From positions 20,593,013 to 20,657,012 of the forward strand of contig JARWKL010000007.1 of assembly GCA_029961685.1 (NCBI GenBank): a DNA stretch of 64,000 nucleotides, read 5' to 3'. The notes below the pieces were generated by a model. It was not told where the DNA came from and ran no database searches. It worked only from the letters and a program-made list of their open reading frames with translations. Each line of letters begins with the position of its first letter. Position 1 is the stretch's first letter. The position numbers and the translations under genes are program-made. The DNA comes from Aristolochia californica. Lineage: Eukaryota > Streptophyta > Magnoliopsida > Piperales > Aristolochiaceae. Below are positions 12,198 to 24,328 of this stretch, one piece after another.

Positions 12198-15100
12198 TTG
12201 TGGAGTGTGAATAAGTTTTCTTCTTTTACTTTTTTTATTGTTTTAAACTTTTTCCGTACATCAACTATGAAGTTTTCAGTGATCTGTGATCTATTTGCCT
12301 TTTTAGTTTACGGGATGAAGGGACAGCGATAAACACGAAGTTTTGATTTAAGAAAAATGTGTACATCTGAAACGGAAACGCAAAATGCACATATGTAGAG
12401 AGAGATAATTCCAAAGAGTGTCTGTAATTTTTAGGGATTTTAAGCACCTTTTCGTTTTTATGTCTCAGGTTTTGCAATTGTCGGGAAAAATGGGTTGCGG
12501 AGGATTTTTAACTGAGTGTTGAATTGCAATACATAAGTCATTTCATACAAAAATATAGCCCGTTATGCATGATAAATCACATTACAATCATCTATGATTA
12601 ATTATGTCAGCTTTTTGCAAATGGGCAAAATAATGGCATGTTTGACTCGGGTAAATATCCCACCACAAGTTCACTTGAGAATTTAATGAACGTTTGTTAT
12701 TCTCTTTAAAAGCTTTGCATCCATAGCTCATTTGCATCTTTAACATGTTTCAAATATGCATATCCATTTTTTAAACATGTGTGGATGAAATCTCTCTCTT
12801 GCAAAATTTCAAGCTATTAGGGTTAAACTAGTGGAATTTCCAAAATTTGATAACAAAACTTTTGTGTTCATTTGTGGTGTGTCAATAAATATTCTTCATT
12901 TACTTTTTCTATTGTTTTAAACTTTTTCCGTACATCAACTATGAAATTTTCAGTTTGCTGTGATTGATTTGCCTTTTTTGTTTACGGGATGAAGGGAGAG
13001 CCAAAAACTCAAGGTTTTGATTTAAAAATAATGTGTACATCTGAAACGGAAACGCACAATGTACATATGTAGAGAAAGATAATTCCAAAGAGTGTCTGTA
13101 ATTTTTAGGGATTGTAAGCACCTTTTCGTTTTTATGTCTCAGGTTTTGCAATCGTCGGGAAAAATGGGTTGCGGAGGATTTTTAACTGAGTGTTGAATTG
13201 CAATACATAAGTCATTTCATATAAAAATATAGCCCGTTACGCATGATAAATCACATTACAATCATCTCTTATTAATTATGTCAGCTTTTTGCAAAGGGGC
13301 AAAATAATGGCATGTTTGACTCGGGTAAATATCCCACCACAAGTTCACTTGAGAATTTAATGAGCGTTTGCTACTATCCTTAAAAGCTTTGCATCCATAG
13401 CTCATTTGCATCTTTAACATGTTTCAAATATGCATATCAATTTTTAAAGCATGTGTGGTTGAAATCTCTCTCTTGCAAAATTCCAAGCTATAAGGGTTAA
13501 ACTAGTGGAATTTACCAAACTTGGATAACAAAACTTTTGTGTTCATTTGTTGTGTGTGAATAAATTTTCTTCATTTACTTTTTTTATTGTTTTAAACTTT
13601 TTCCGTACATCAACTATGAAATTTTCAGTTTGCTATGATCTATTTGCCTTTATTGTTTACGGGATGAAGGGAGAGCGAAAAACTCGAAGTTTTGATTTAA
13701 GAAAAATGTGTACATCTGAAACGGAAACGCACAATGCACATATGTAAAGAGAGATAATTCCAAAGATTGTCTGTAATTTTTGGGGATTGTAGGCACCTTT
13801 TCGTTCTTATGTCTCAGGTTTTGCAATCGTCGGGAAAAATGGGTTGTAGAGGATTTTTAATTGAGGGTTGAATTGCAATCCATAAGTCATTTCATACAAA
13901 AATATAGCCCGTTACGCATGATAAATCACATTACAATCATCTATGATTAATTATGTCAGCTTTTTACAAATGGCCAAAATAATGGCATGTTTGACTCGGG
14001 TAAATATCCCAACACAAGTTCACTTGAGGATTTAATGTGCGTTTGTTATTCTCTTTAAAAGCTTTGCATCCATAGCTCATTTGCATCTTTAACATGTTTC
14101 AAACATGCATATCCATTTTTAAAACATGTGTGGAAGAAATCTCTCTCTTGCAAAATTCCAAGCTATTAGGGTTACACTAGTGGAATTTCCCAAACTTGGA
14201 TAACAAAACTTTTGTGTTCATTTGTGGTGTGTGAATAAATTTTCTTCATTTACTTTTTTTATTGTTTTAAACTTTTTCCGTACATCAACTATAAAATTTT
14301 CAGTTTGATGTGATCTATTTGCCTTTTTTGTTTACGGGATGAAGGGGGAGTGAAAACTCAAAGTTCTGATTTAAGAAAAATGTGTACATCTAAAATGGAA
14401 ATGCACAATGCACAAATGTAGAGAGAGATATTTCCGAAGAGTGTCTGTAAGTTTTAGGGATCGTATGCACTCTTTCGTTTTTATATCTCAGGTTTTGCAA
14501 TCGTCGGGAAACGGGGGAGGCGGGCGATTTTTAACTGAGTGTTGAATTGCGATCCATAAGTCATTTCATACCAAAATATAGCCCGTTACGCATGACAAAT
14601 CACTTTACAATGTTCTGTGATTGTTAGCTCAACTTTTTGAATATGGGCAAAATAATGGCTTGTTTGACTCGGGCAAATATCCCACCGCACGTTCACTTGA
14701 GAATTTAATGAGCGTTTGTCATTCTCTTTAAAAGCTTTGGATCCATAGGTCAATTGAATCTTTAACATGTTTCTGGCATTATCCATTTTTAAAACATGTG
14801 CAGAAAAAATCTCCTTCATGTAAAATTCCAAGCTTAATAGGGTTGGACTAATGGAATTTCCCAAACTTGGATAACAAAACTTTTGTGTTCATTTGTGGTG
14901 TGTGAATAGATATTTTTTATTTACATTAGTTATTATTTTAAATATTTTCCACACATCAACTATAAAATTTTTATTTTGTTGTGATCTTTTTTGCCTTTTT
15001 TGTTTACGGGATGAAGGGGGAGCGAAAACTCAAAGTTCTGATTTAAGAAAAAAGTGTACATCTAAAATGGAAATGCACAATGCACAAATGTAGAGAGAGA

Positions 15101-15566
15101 TATTTCCAAAGAGTGTCTGTATGTTTTTGGGATCGTATGCACTCTTTCGTTTTTATATCTAAGGTTTTGCAATCGTCGGGAAACGGGGGAGGCGGGCGAT
15201 TTTTAACTGAGTGTTGAATTGCAATCCATACGTCATATCATACCAAAATATAGCCAGTTACGCATGACAAATCACTTTACAATGTTATGTGATTGTTAGC
15301 TCAACTTTTTGAATATGGGCAAAAGAATGGCTTGTTTGACTCGGGCAAATATCCCACCGCACGTTCACTTAAGAATTTAATGAGCCTTTGTTATTCTCTT
15401 TAAAAGCTTTGGATCGATAGGTCATTTGAATCTTTAACATGTTTCAGGCATGCATACCCATTTTTAAAACATGTGCAGAAAAAATCTCCTTCATGTAAAA
15501 TTCCAAGATATTAGTTTTGGACTAGTGGAATTTGCCAACCTTGGATAACAAAACTTTTGTGTTCAT
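12198..15566. repeat. HOR unit: A, A, A, A/C mosaic, C (3,369 bp)
   Basis: Monomers start at 12198, 12872 and 13547 (A), 14222 (A/C mosaic) and 14893 (C). No true B is present; the mosaic takes its place before C. Private markers include GTGTCAATAAATATTC, GCTACTATCCTTAAAAG and AATTTTTAAAGCATG. They recur 8,762 bp downstream. Confidence 0.88.
14222..14892. repeat. A/C/B mosaic monomer (671 bp)
   Basis: It starts as A (GAATAAATTTTCTTC), becomes C near 14,340 (GGATGAAGGGGGAGTG, then GGGGGAGGCGGGCG) and ends with the B terminus CTTAATAGGGTTGGACTAA. It is followed by a C. A 4-bp loss changes GGCATGCATACCC to GGCATTATCC. Confidence 0.88.
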
Positions 15567-16241
15567 TTGTGGTGTGTGAATAAATTTTCTTCATTTACTT
15601 TTTTTATTGTTTTAAACTTTTTCCGTACATCAACTATGAAATTTTCAGTTTGCTGTGATCTATTTGCCTTTTTTGTTTACGGGATGAAGGGAGAGCGAAA
15701 AACTCGAAGTTTTGATTTAAGAAAAATGTATACATTTGAAACGGAAACGCACAATGCACATATGTAGAGAGAGATAATTCCAAAGAGTGGCTATAATTTT
15801 TAGGGATTGTAAGCACCTTTTCGTTTTTATGTCTCAGGTTTTGCAATCGTCGAGAAAAATGGGTTGCGGAGGATTTTTAACTGAGTGTTGAATTGCAATC
15901 CATAAGTCATTTCATACAAAAATATAGCCCGTTACGCATGATAAATCACATTACAATCATCTATGATTAATTATGTCAGCTTTTTGCAAATGTGCAAAAT
16001 AATGGCATGTTTGACTCGGGTAAATATCCCACCACAAGTTCACTTGAGAATTTAATGAGCGTTTGTTATTCTCTTTAGAAGCTTTGCATCCTTAGCTCAT
16101 TTGCATCTTTAACATGTTTCAAATATGCATATCCATTTTTAAAACATGTGTGGATGAAATCTCTCTCTTGCAAAATTCCAAGCTATTAGGGTTAAACTAG
16201 TCGAATTTCCCAAACTTGGATAACAAAACTTTTGTGTTCAT
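15567..16241. repeat. Reference monomer, subfamily A (675 bp)
   Basis: This is a typical A monomer. Diagnostics in order are GAATAAATTTTCTTCATTTA near the start, ATCAACTATGAAATTTTCAG, TTTACGGGATGAAGGGAGAG, CACAATGCACATATGTAG, ATGGGTTGCGGAGG, ATCATCTATGATTAATTATG, AATGGCATG, CCACAAGTTCAC, GCATCCATAGCTCATTTG, CAAATATGCATATCC and GCTATTAGGGTTAAACTAG. It carries an NdeI site (CATATG) and usually one HindIII site (AAGCTT; this particular copy reads AGAAGCTTTG). BamHI (GGATCC) is absent. A is the most numerous class, with 54 full copies here, and it forms runs of one to seven. Confidence 0.93.
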
Positions 16242-19200
16242 TTGTGGTGTGTGAATAAATTTTCTTCATTTACTTTTTTTATTGTTTTAAACTTTTTTCG
16301 TACATCAACTATGAAATTTTCAGTTTGCTGTGATCTATTTGCCTTTTTTGTTTACGGGATGAAGGGAGATCGAAAAACTCGAACTTTTGATTTAATAAAA
16401 ATGTGTACATCTGAAACGGAAACGCACAATGCACATATGTAGGGAGAGATAATTCCAAAGAGTGTCTGTAATTTTTAGGGATTGTAAGCACCTTTTCGTT
16501 TTTATGTGTCCGGTTTTGTAATCATCGGGAAAAATGGGTTGCGGAGGATTTTTAACTGAGTGTTGAATTGCAATCCATAAGTCATTTCATACAAAAATAT
16601 AGCCCGTTACGCTTGATAAATCACATTACAATCATCTATGATTAATTATGTCAGCTTTTTGCAAATGGGCAAAATAATGGCATGTTTGACTCGGGTAAAT
16701 ATCCCACCACAAGTTCACTTGAGAATTTAATGAGCGTTTGTTATTCTCTTTAAAAGCATTGCATCCATAGCTCATTTGCATCTTTAACATGTTTGAAATA
16801 TGCATATCCATTTTTAAAACATGTGTGGATGAAATCTCTCTCTTGCAAAATTCCAAGCTATTAGGGTTAAACTAGTGGAATATCCCAAATTTGGATACCA
16901 AAACTCTTGTGTTCATTTGTGGTGTGTGAATAAATTTTCTTCATTTACTTTTTTAATTGTTTTAAACTTTTTCCATACATCAACTATGAAATTTTCAGTT
17001 TGCTGTGATCTATTTGCGTTTTTTGATTACGGGATGAAGGGAGAGTGAAAAACTCGAAGTTTTGATTTAAGAAAAATGTGTACATCTGAAATGGAAACGC
17101 ACAATGCACATATGTAGAGAGAGATAATTCCAAAGAGTGTCTGTAATTTTTAGGGATTGTAAGCACCTTTTCGTTTTTATTTCTCCGGTTTAGCAATCAT
17201 CGGGAAAAATGGGTTGCGGAGGATTTTTAACTGAGTGTTGAATTGCAATCCATAAGTCATTTCATACAAAAATATAGCCCGTTACGCATGATAAATCACA
17301 TTATAATCATCTATGATTAATTATGTCAGCTTTTTGCAAATGGGCAAAATAATGGCATGTTTGACTCGGGTAAATATCCCACCACAAGTTCACTTGAGAA
17401 TTTAATAAGCATTTGTTATTCTCTTTAAAAGCTTTGCATCCATAGCTCATTTGAATCTTTAACATGTTTCAAATATGCATATCCATTTCTAAAACATGTG
17501 TGGATGAAATCTCTCTCTTGCAAAATTCCAAGCTATTAGGGTTGAACTAGTGGAATTTCTCAAACTTGGACAACAAAACTTTTGTGTTCATTTGTGGTGT
17601 GTGAATAAATTTTCTTCATTTACTTTTTTTATTGTTTTAAACTTTTTCCGTACATCAACTACGAAATTTTCAGTTTGCTGTGATCTATTTGCCTTTTTTG
17701 TTTGCGGGATGAAGGGAGAGCGAAAACTCAAAGTTTTGATTTAAGAAAAATGTGTACATCTGAAACGGAAACGCACAATGCACATATGTAGAGAGAGATA
17801 ATTCCAAAGAGTGTCTGTAATTTTTAGGGATTGTAAGCACCTTTTCGTTTTTATGTCTCAGGTTTTGCAATCGTCGGGAAAAATGGGTTGCAGAGGATTT
17901 TTAACAGAGTGTTGAATTGCAATCCATAAGTCATTTCATACAAAAATATTGCCCGTTACGCATGATAAATCACATTACAATCATCTGTGATTAATTATGT
18001 CAGCTTTTTGCAAATGGGCAAAATAATGACATGTTTGACTCAGGTAAATATCCCACCACAAGTTCACTTGAGAATTTAATGAGCGTTTGTTATTCTCTTT
18101 AAAACTTTTGCATCCATAGCTCATTTGCATCTTAAACATGTTTCAAACATGCATATCCATTTTTAAAACATGTGTGGATGAAATCTCTCTCTTGCAAAAT
18201 TCCAAGCCATTAGGGTTAAACTTGTGGAATTTCCCAAAATTGGATAACAAAACTTTTGTGTTTATTTGTGGTGTGTGAATAAATTTTCTTCATTTAATTT
18301 TTTTATTGTTTTAAAGTTTTTCCGTATATCAACTATGAAATTTTCAGTTTGCTGTGATCTATTTGCCTTTTTTGTTTACGGGATGAAGGGAGAGCGAAAA
18401 ACTCGAAGTTTTGATTTAAGAAAAATGTGTACATCTGAAACGGAAACGCACAATGCACATATGTAGAGAGTGATAATTCCAAAGAGTGTCTGTAATTTTT
18501 AGGGATTGTAAGCACCTTTTCGTTTTTATGTCTCAGGTTTTGCAATCGTCGGGAAAAATGTGTTGCGGAGGATTTTTAACAGAGTGTTGAATTGCAATGC
18601 ATAAGTCATTTCATACAAACATATCACCCGTTACGCATGATAAATCACATTACAATCATCTATGATTAATTATGTCAGCTTTTTGCAAATGGGCAAAATA
18701 ATGACATGTTTGACTCGGGTAAATATCCCACCACAAGTTCACTTGAGAATTTAATGTGCGTTTGTTATTCTCTTTAAAACTTTTGCATCCATAGCTCATT
18801 TGCATCTTTAACATGTTTCAAACATGCATATCCATTTTTAAAACATGTGTGGATGAAATCTCTCTCTTGCAAAATTCCAAGCTATTAGGGTTAAACTTGT
18901 GGAATTTCCCAAAATTGGATAACAAAACATTTGTGTTCTTTTGTGGTGTGTGAATAAATTTTCTTCATTTACTTTTTTTATTGTTTTAAACTTTTTCCGT
19001 ACATCAACTATGAAACTTTCATTTTGCTATGATCTATTTGCCTTTTTTGTTTACGGGATGAAGGGAGAGCGAAATACTCGAAGTTTTGATTTAAGAAAAA
19101 TGTGTACATCTGAAACGGAAACGCATAATGCACATATGTAGAGAGATATAATTCCAAAGAGTGTCTGTAAATTTAGGGATTGTAAGCACCTTTTCGTTTT

Positions 19201-20287
19201 TATGTCTCAGGTTTTGCAATCGTCGGGAAAAATGGGTTGCGGAGGATTTTTAACTGAGTGTTGAATTGCAATCCATAAGTCATTTCATACAAAAATATAG
19301 CCCGGTACGCATGATAAATCACATTACAATCATCTATGATTAATTATGTCAGCTTTTTGCAAATGGGCAAAATAATGGCATGTTTGACTCTGGTAAATAT
19401 CCCACCGCAAGTTCACTTGAGAATTTGATGAGCGTTTGTTATTCTCTTTAAAGCTTTGCATCCATAGCTCATTTGCATCTTTAACATGTTTCAAATATGC
19501 ATATCCATTTTTAAAACATGTGTGGATGAAATCTCTCTCTTGCAAAATTCCAAGCTATTAGGGTTAAACTAGTGGAATTTCCCTAACTTGGATAACAAAA
19601 CTTTTGTGTTCATTTGTGGTGTGTGAATAAATTTTCTTCATTTACTTTTTTTATTGTTTTAAACTTTTTCCCTACATCAACTATGAAATTTTCAGTTTGC
19701 TGTGATCTATTTGCCTTTTTTGTTTACGGGATGAAGGGAGAGCGAAAAACTCGAAGTTTTGATTTAAGAAAAATGTGTACATCTGAAATGGAAACGCACA
19801 ATGCACATATGTAGAGAGAGATAATTCCAAAGAGTGTCTGTAATTTTTAGGGATTGTAAGCACCTTTTTGTTTTTATGTCTCAGGTTTTGCAATCGTCGG
19901 GAAAAATGGGTTGCGGTGGATTTTTAACTGAGTGTTGAATTGCAATGCATAAGTCATTTCATAAAAAAATATCACCCGTTACGCATGATAAATCACATTG
20001 CAATCATCTATGATTAATTATGTCAGCTTTTTGCAAATGGGCAAAATAATGGCATGTTTGACTCGGGTAAATATCCCACCACAAGTTCACTTGAGAATTT
20101 AATGAGCGTTTGTTATTCTCTTTAAAACTTTTGCATCCATGGCTCATTTGCATCTTTAACATGTTTCAAACATGCATATCCATTTTTAAAACATGTGTGG
20201 ATGAAATCTCTCTCTTGCAAAATTCCAAGCTATTCGGGTTAAACTTGTGGAATTTCCCAAAATTGATAACAAAACTTTTGTGTTCAT

Positions 20288-20959
20288 TTGTGTTGGGCGA
20301 ATAAATTTTCTTTTTTATATTTGTTATTGTTTGAAATTTTTTCCATACATCAACTATAAAATTTTCATTTTGTTGTAAGCTTTTTGCCTTGTTTCTTTAC
20401 GGGATGAAGGGGGAGCGAAAACTCAAAGTTTTGATTTAAGAAAAAAGTGTACATCTAAAATGGAAATGCACAATGCACAAATGTAGCGAGAGATATTTCC
20501 AAAGAGTGTCTGTACGTTTTAGGGATCGTATGCACTCTTTCATTTTTATATCTAAGGTTTTGTAATCGTCGGGAAACGGGGGAGGCGGGCGATTTTTAAC
20601 TGAGTGTTGAATTGCAATCCATAAGTCATTTCATACCAAAATATAACCCGTTACGCATGACAAATCACTTTACAGTGTTCTGTGATTGTTAGCTCAACTT
20701 TTTGAATATGGGCAAAATAATAGCTTGTTTGACTCAGGCAAATATCCCATCGCACGTTCACTTGAGAATTTAATGATCGTTTGTTATTCTCTTTAAAAGC
20801 TTTGGATCCATAGGTCATTTGAATCTTTAACATGTTTCTGGCATGCATACCCATTTTTAAAACAAGTGTAGAAAAAATCTCCTTCATGTAAAATTCCAAG
20901 ATATTAGTTTTGGACTAGTGGAATTTGCCAAACTTGGATAACAAAACTTTTGTGTTCAT
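20288..20959. repeat. B/C hybrid monomer at the duplication junction
   Basis: It starts as B (TTGGGCGAATAAATT, TTGTAAGCTTTTTGCC) and switches to C at about 20,394, where GCCTTGTTT is followed by CTTTACGGGATGAAGGGG. The remainder is C with a C terminus. The matching monomer at 28375 stays B past this point. Confidence 0.9.
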
Positions 20960-23900
20960 TTGTGGTGTGTGAATAAATTTTCTTCATTTACTTTTTTTAT
21001 TGTTTTAAACTTTTTCCGTACATCAACTATGAAATTATCAGTTTGTTGTGATCTATTTGCCTTTTTTGTTTACGGGATGAAGGGAGAGCGAAAAACTCGA
21101 AGTTTTGATTTAAGAAAAATGTGTACATCTGAAACGGAAACGCACAATGGACATATGAAGAGAGAGATAATTCCAAAGAGTGTCTGTAATTTTAAGGGAT
21201 TGTAAGCACCTTTTCGTTTTTATGTCTCAAGTTTTGCAATCGTCGAGAAAAATGGGTTGCGGAGGATTTTTAACTGAGTGTTGAATTGCAATCCATGAGT
21301 CATTTCATACAAAAATATAGCCCGTTACGCATGATAAATCACATTACAATCATCTATGATTAATTATGTCAGCTTTTTGCAAATGGGCAAAATAATGGCA
21401 TGTTTGACTCAGGTAAATATCCCACCACAAGTTCACTTGAGAATTTAATGAACGTTTGTTATTCTCTTTAAAAGCTTTGCATCCATAGCTCATTTGCATC
21501 TTTAACATGTTTCAAATATGCATATCCATTTTTTAAACATGTGTGGATGAAATCTCTCTCTTGCAAAATTTCAAGCTATTAGGGTTAAACTAGTGGAATT
21601 TCCCAAATTTGATAACAAAACTTTTGTGTTCATTTGTGGTGTGTCAATAAATATTCTTCATTTACTTTTTGTATTGTTTTAAACTTTTTCCGTACATCAA
21701 CTATGAAATTTTCAGTTTGCTGTGATTGATTTGCCTTTTTTGTTTACGGGATGAAGGGAGAGCCAAAAACTCGAGGTTTTGATTTAAAAATAATGTGTAC
21801 ATCTGAAACGGAAATGCACAATGTACATATGTAGAGAAAGATAATTCCAAAGAGTGTCTGTAATTTTTAGGGATTGTAAGCACCTTTTCGTTTTTATGTC
21901 TCAGGTTTTGCAATCGTCGGGAAAAATGGGTTGCGGAGGATTTTTAACTGAGTGTTGAATTGCAATACATAAGTCATTTCATATAAAAATATAGCCCGTT
22001 ACGCATGATAAATCACATTACAATCATCTCTTATTAATTATGTCAGCTTTTTGCAAAGGGGCAAAATAATGGCATGTTTGACTCGGGTAAATATCCCACC
22101 ACAAGTTCACTTGAGAATTTAATGAGCGTTTGCTACTATCCTTAAAAGCTTTGCATCCATAGCTCATTTGCATCTTTAACATGTTTCAAATATGCATATC
22201 AATTTTTAAAGCATGTGTGGTTGAAATCTCTCTCTTGCAAAATTCCAAGCTATTAGGGTTAAACTAGTGGAATTTACCAAACTTGGATAACAAAACTTTT
22301 GTGTTCATTTGTTGTGTGTGAATAAATTTTCTTCATTTACTTTTTTTATTATTTTAAACTTTTTCCGTACATCAACTATGAAATTTTCAGTTTGCTATGA
22401 TCTATTTGCCTTTATTGTTTACGGGATGAAGGGAGAGCGAAAAACTCGAAGTTTTGATTTAAGAAAAATGTGTACATCTGAAACGGAAACGCACAATGCA
22501 CATATGTAGAGAGAGATAATTCCAAAGATTGTCTGTAATTTTTGGGGATTGTAGGCACCTTTTCGTTCTTATGTCTCAAGTTTTGCAATCGTCGGGAAAA
22601 ATGGGTTGTAGAGGATTTTTAATTGAGGGTTGAATTGCAATCCATAAGTCATTTCATACAAAAATATAGCCCGTTACGCATGATAAATCACATTACAATC
22701 ATCTATGATTAATTATGTCAGCTTTTTACAAATGGCCAAAATAATGGCATGTTTGACTCGGGTAAATATCCCAACACAAGTTCACTTGAGGATTTAATGT
22801 GCGTTTGTTATTCTCTTTAAAAGCTTTGCATCCATAGCTCATTTGCATCTTTAACATGTTTCAAACATGCATATCCATTTTTAAAACATGTGTGGAAGAA
22901 ATCTCTCTCTTGCAAAATTCCAAGCTATTAGGGTTACACTAGTGGAATTTCCCAAACTTGGATAACAAAACTTTTGTGTTCATTTGTGGTGTGTGAATAA
23001 ATTTTCTTCATTTACTTTTTTTATTGTTTTAAACTTTTTCCGTACATCAACTATAAAATTTTCAGTTTGATGTGATCTATTTGCCTTTTTTGTTTACGGG
23101 ATGAAGGGGGAGTGAAAACTCAAAGTTCTGATTTAAGAAAAATGTGTACATCTAAAATGGAAATGCACAATGCACAAATGTAGAGAGAGATATTTCCAAA
23201 GAGTGTCTGTATGTTTTAGGGATCGTATGCACTCTTTCGTTTTTATATCTCAGGTTTTGCAATCGTCGGGAAACGGGGGAGGCGGGCGATTTTTAACTGA
23301 GTGTTGAATTGCGATCCATAAGTCATTTCATACCAAAATATAGCCCGTTACGCATGACAAATCACTTTACAATGTTCTGTGATTGTTAGCTCAACTTTTT
23401 GAATATGGGCAAAATAATGGCTTGTTTGACTCGGGCAAATATCCCACCGCACGTTCACTTGAGAATTTAATGAGCGTTTGTCATTCTCTTTAAAAGCTTT
23501 GGATCCATAGGTCATTTGAATCTTTAACATGTTTCTGGCATTATCCATTTTTAAAACATGTGCAGAAAAAATCTCCTTCATGTAAAATTCCAAGCTTAAT
23601 AGGGTTGGACTAATGGAATTTCCCAAACTTGGATAACAAAACTTTTGTGTTCATTTGTGGTGTGTGAATAGATATTTTTTATTTACATTAGTTATTATTT
23701 TAAATATTTTCCACACATCAACTATAAAATTTTTATTTTGTTGTGATCTTTTTTGCCTTTTTTGTTTACGGGATGAAGGGGGAGCGAAAACTCAAAGTTC
23801 TGATTTAAGAAAAAAGTGTACATCTAAAATGGAAATGCACAATGCACAAATGTAGAGAGAGATATTTCCAAAGAGTGTCTGTATGTTTTAGGGATCGTAT

Positions 23901-24328
23901 GCACTCTTTCGTTTTTATATCTAAGGTTTTGCAATCGTCGGGAAACGGGGGAGGCGGGCGATTTTTAACTGAGTGTTGAATTGCAATCCATACGTCATAT
24001 CATACCAAAATATAGCCAGTTACGCATGACAAATCACTTTACAATGTTATGTGATTGTTAGCTCAACTTTTTGAATATGGGCAAAAGAATGGCTTGTTTG
24101 ACTCGGGCAAATATCCCACCGCACGTTCACTTAAGAATTTAATGAGCCTTTGTTATTCTCTTTAAAAGCTTTGGATCGATAGGTCATTTGAATCTTTAAC
24201 ATGTTTCAGGCATGCATACCCATTTTTAAAACATGTGCAGAAAAAATCTCCTTCATGTAAAATTCCAAGATATTAGTTTTGGACTAGTGGAATTTGCCAA
24301 CCTTGGATAACAAAACTTTTGTGTTCAT
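20960..24328. repeat. HOR unit: A, A, A, A/C mosaic, C (second copy)
   Basis: Monomers start at 20960, 21634 and 22309 (A), 22984 (A/C mosaic) and 23655 (C). It matches 12198-15566 in order and length. From ~21,330 onward it is near-identical to that copy, with only a few base differences per monomer. The first ~370 bp of monomer 20960 is clearly different from 12198. Confidence 0.9.
22984..23654. repeat. A/C/B mosaic monomer, second copy
   Basis: This is the copy of the 14222 mosaic in the second half of the large duplication. It has the same switch points, the same 4-bp loss at GGCATTATCC and the same B terminus. Confidence 0.9.

Larger units (their letters stand above)
11633..20394. repeat. 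8,762-bp tandem segmental duplication, copy 1 (13 monomers)
   Basis: Private variants along this stretch recur at a constant offset of 8,762 bp up to the one-monomer deletion in copy 2, then at 8,087 bp. Examples are GTGTCAATAAATATTC (12,87x and 21,63x), GCTACTATCC, the GGCATTATCC loss, GTATACATTTG (15,728 and 24,490) and TTTAATAAAAATG. Over ~12.6-20.39 kb I see only a handful of differences per monomer, about 99% identity. The first ~0.9 kb (11,633-12,570) matches much less well, although it shares CTCTTTCATTTTT and ACAAGTGTAG with its partner. The start is therefore placed by arithmetic from the junction. Confidence 0.85.
15567..20959. repeat. HOR unit: seven A, then B/C hybrid (5,393 bp)
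   Basis: Monomers start at 15567, 16242, 16917, 17592, 18266, 18941 and 19614 (all A; the last has a TTAAACTTGTGG end) and 20288 (B/C hybrid carrying the duplication junction at ~20,394). This is the longest A run in the window. Confidence 0.88.

Noticed and set aside
15567..15767. 66-codon plus-strand open frame at the start of A and C monomers (WCVNKFSSFTFF-like product)
   Set aside because: It begins with TTG, overlaps the minus-strand frame and has a hydrophobic look only because of the T-rich DNA. There is no promoter context or protein family.
15634..15846. 70-codon minus-strand open frame repeated in most A monomers (LRHKNEKVLTIPKNY-like product), offset ~67-279
   Set aside because: It starts at TTG, recurs because the DNA recurs, is shortened or broken in several copies, and shows no domain. 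Open frames of this size on both strands of the same stretch are expected from near-identical satellite copies. A dN/dS test near 1 would confirm this.
20288..20959. Assembly artefact as the cause of the B/C junction
   Set aside because: Not excluded, but the two copies differ at scattered bases and by one monomer, which a simple assembly duplication would not produce.
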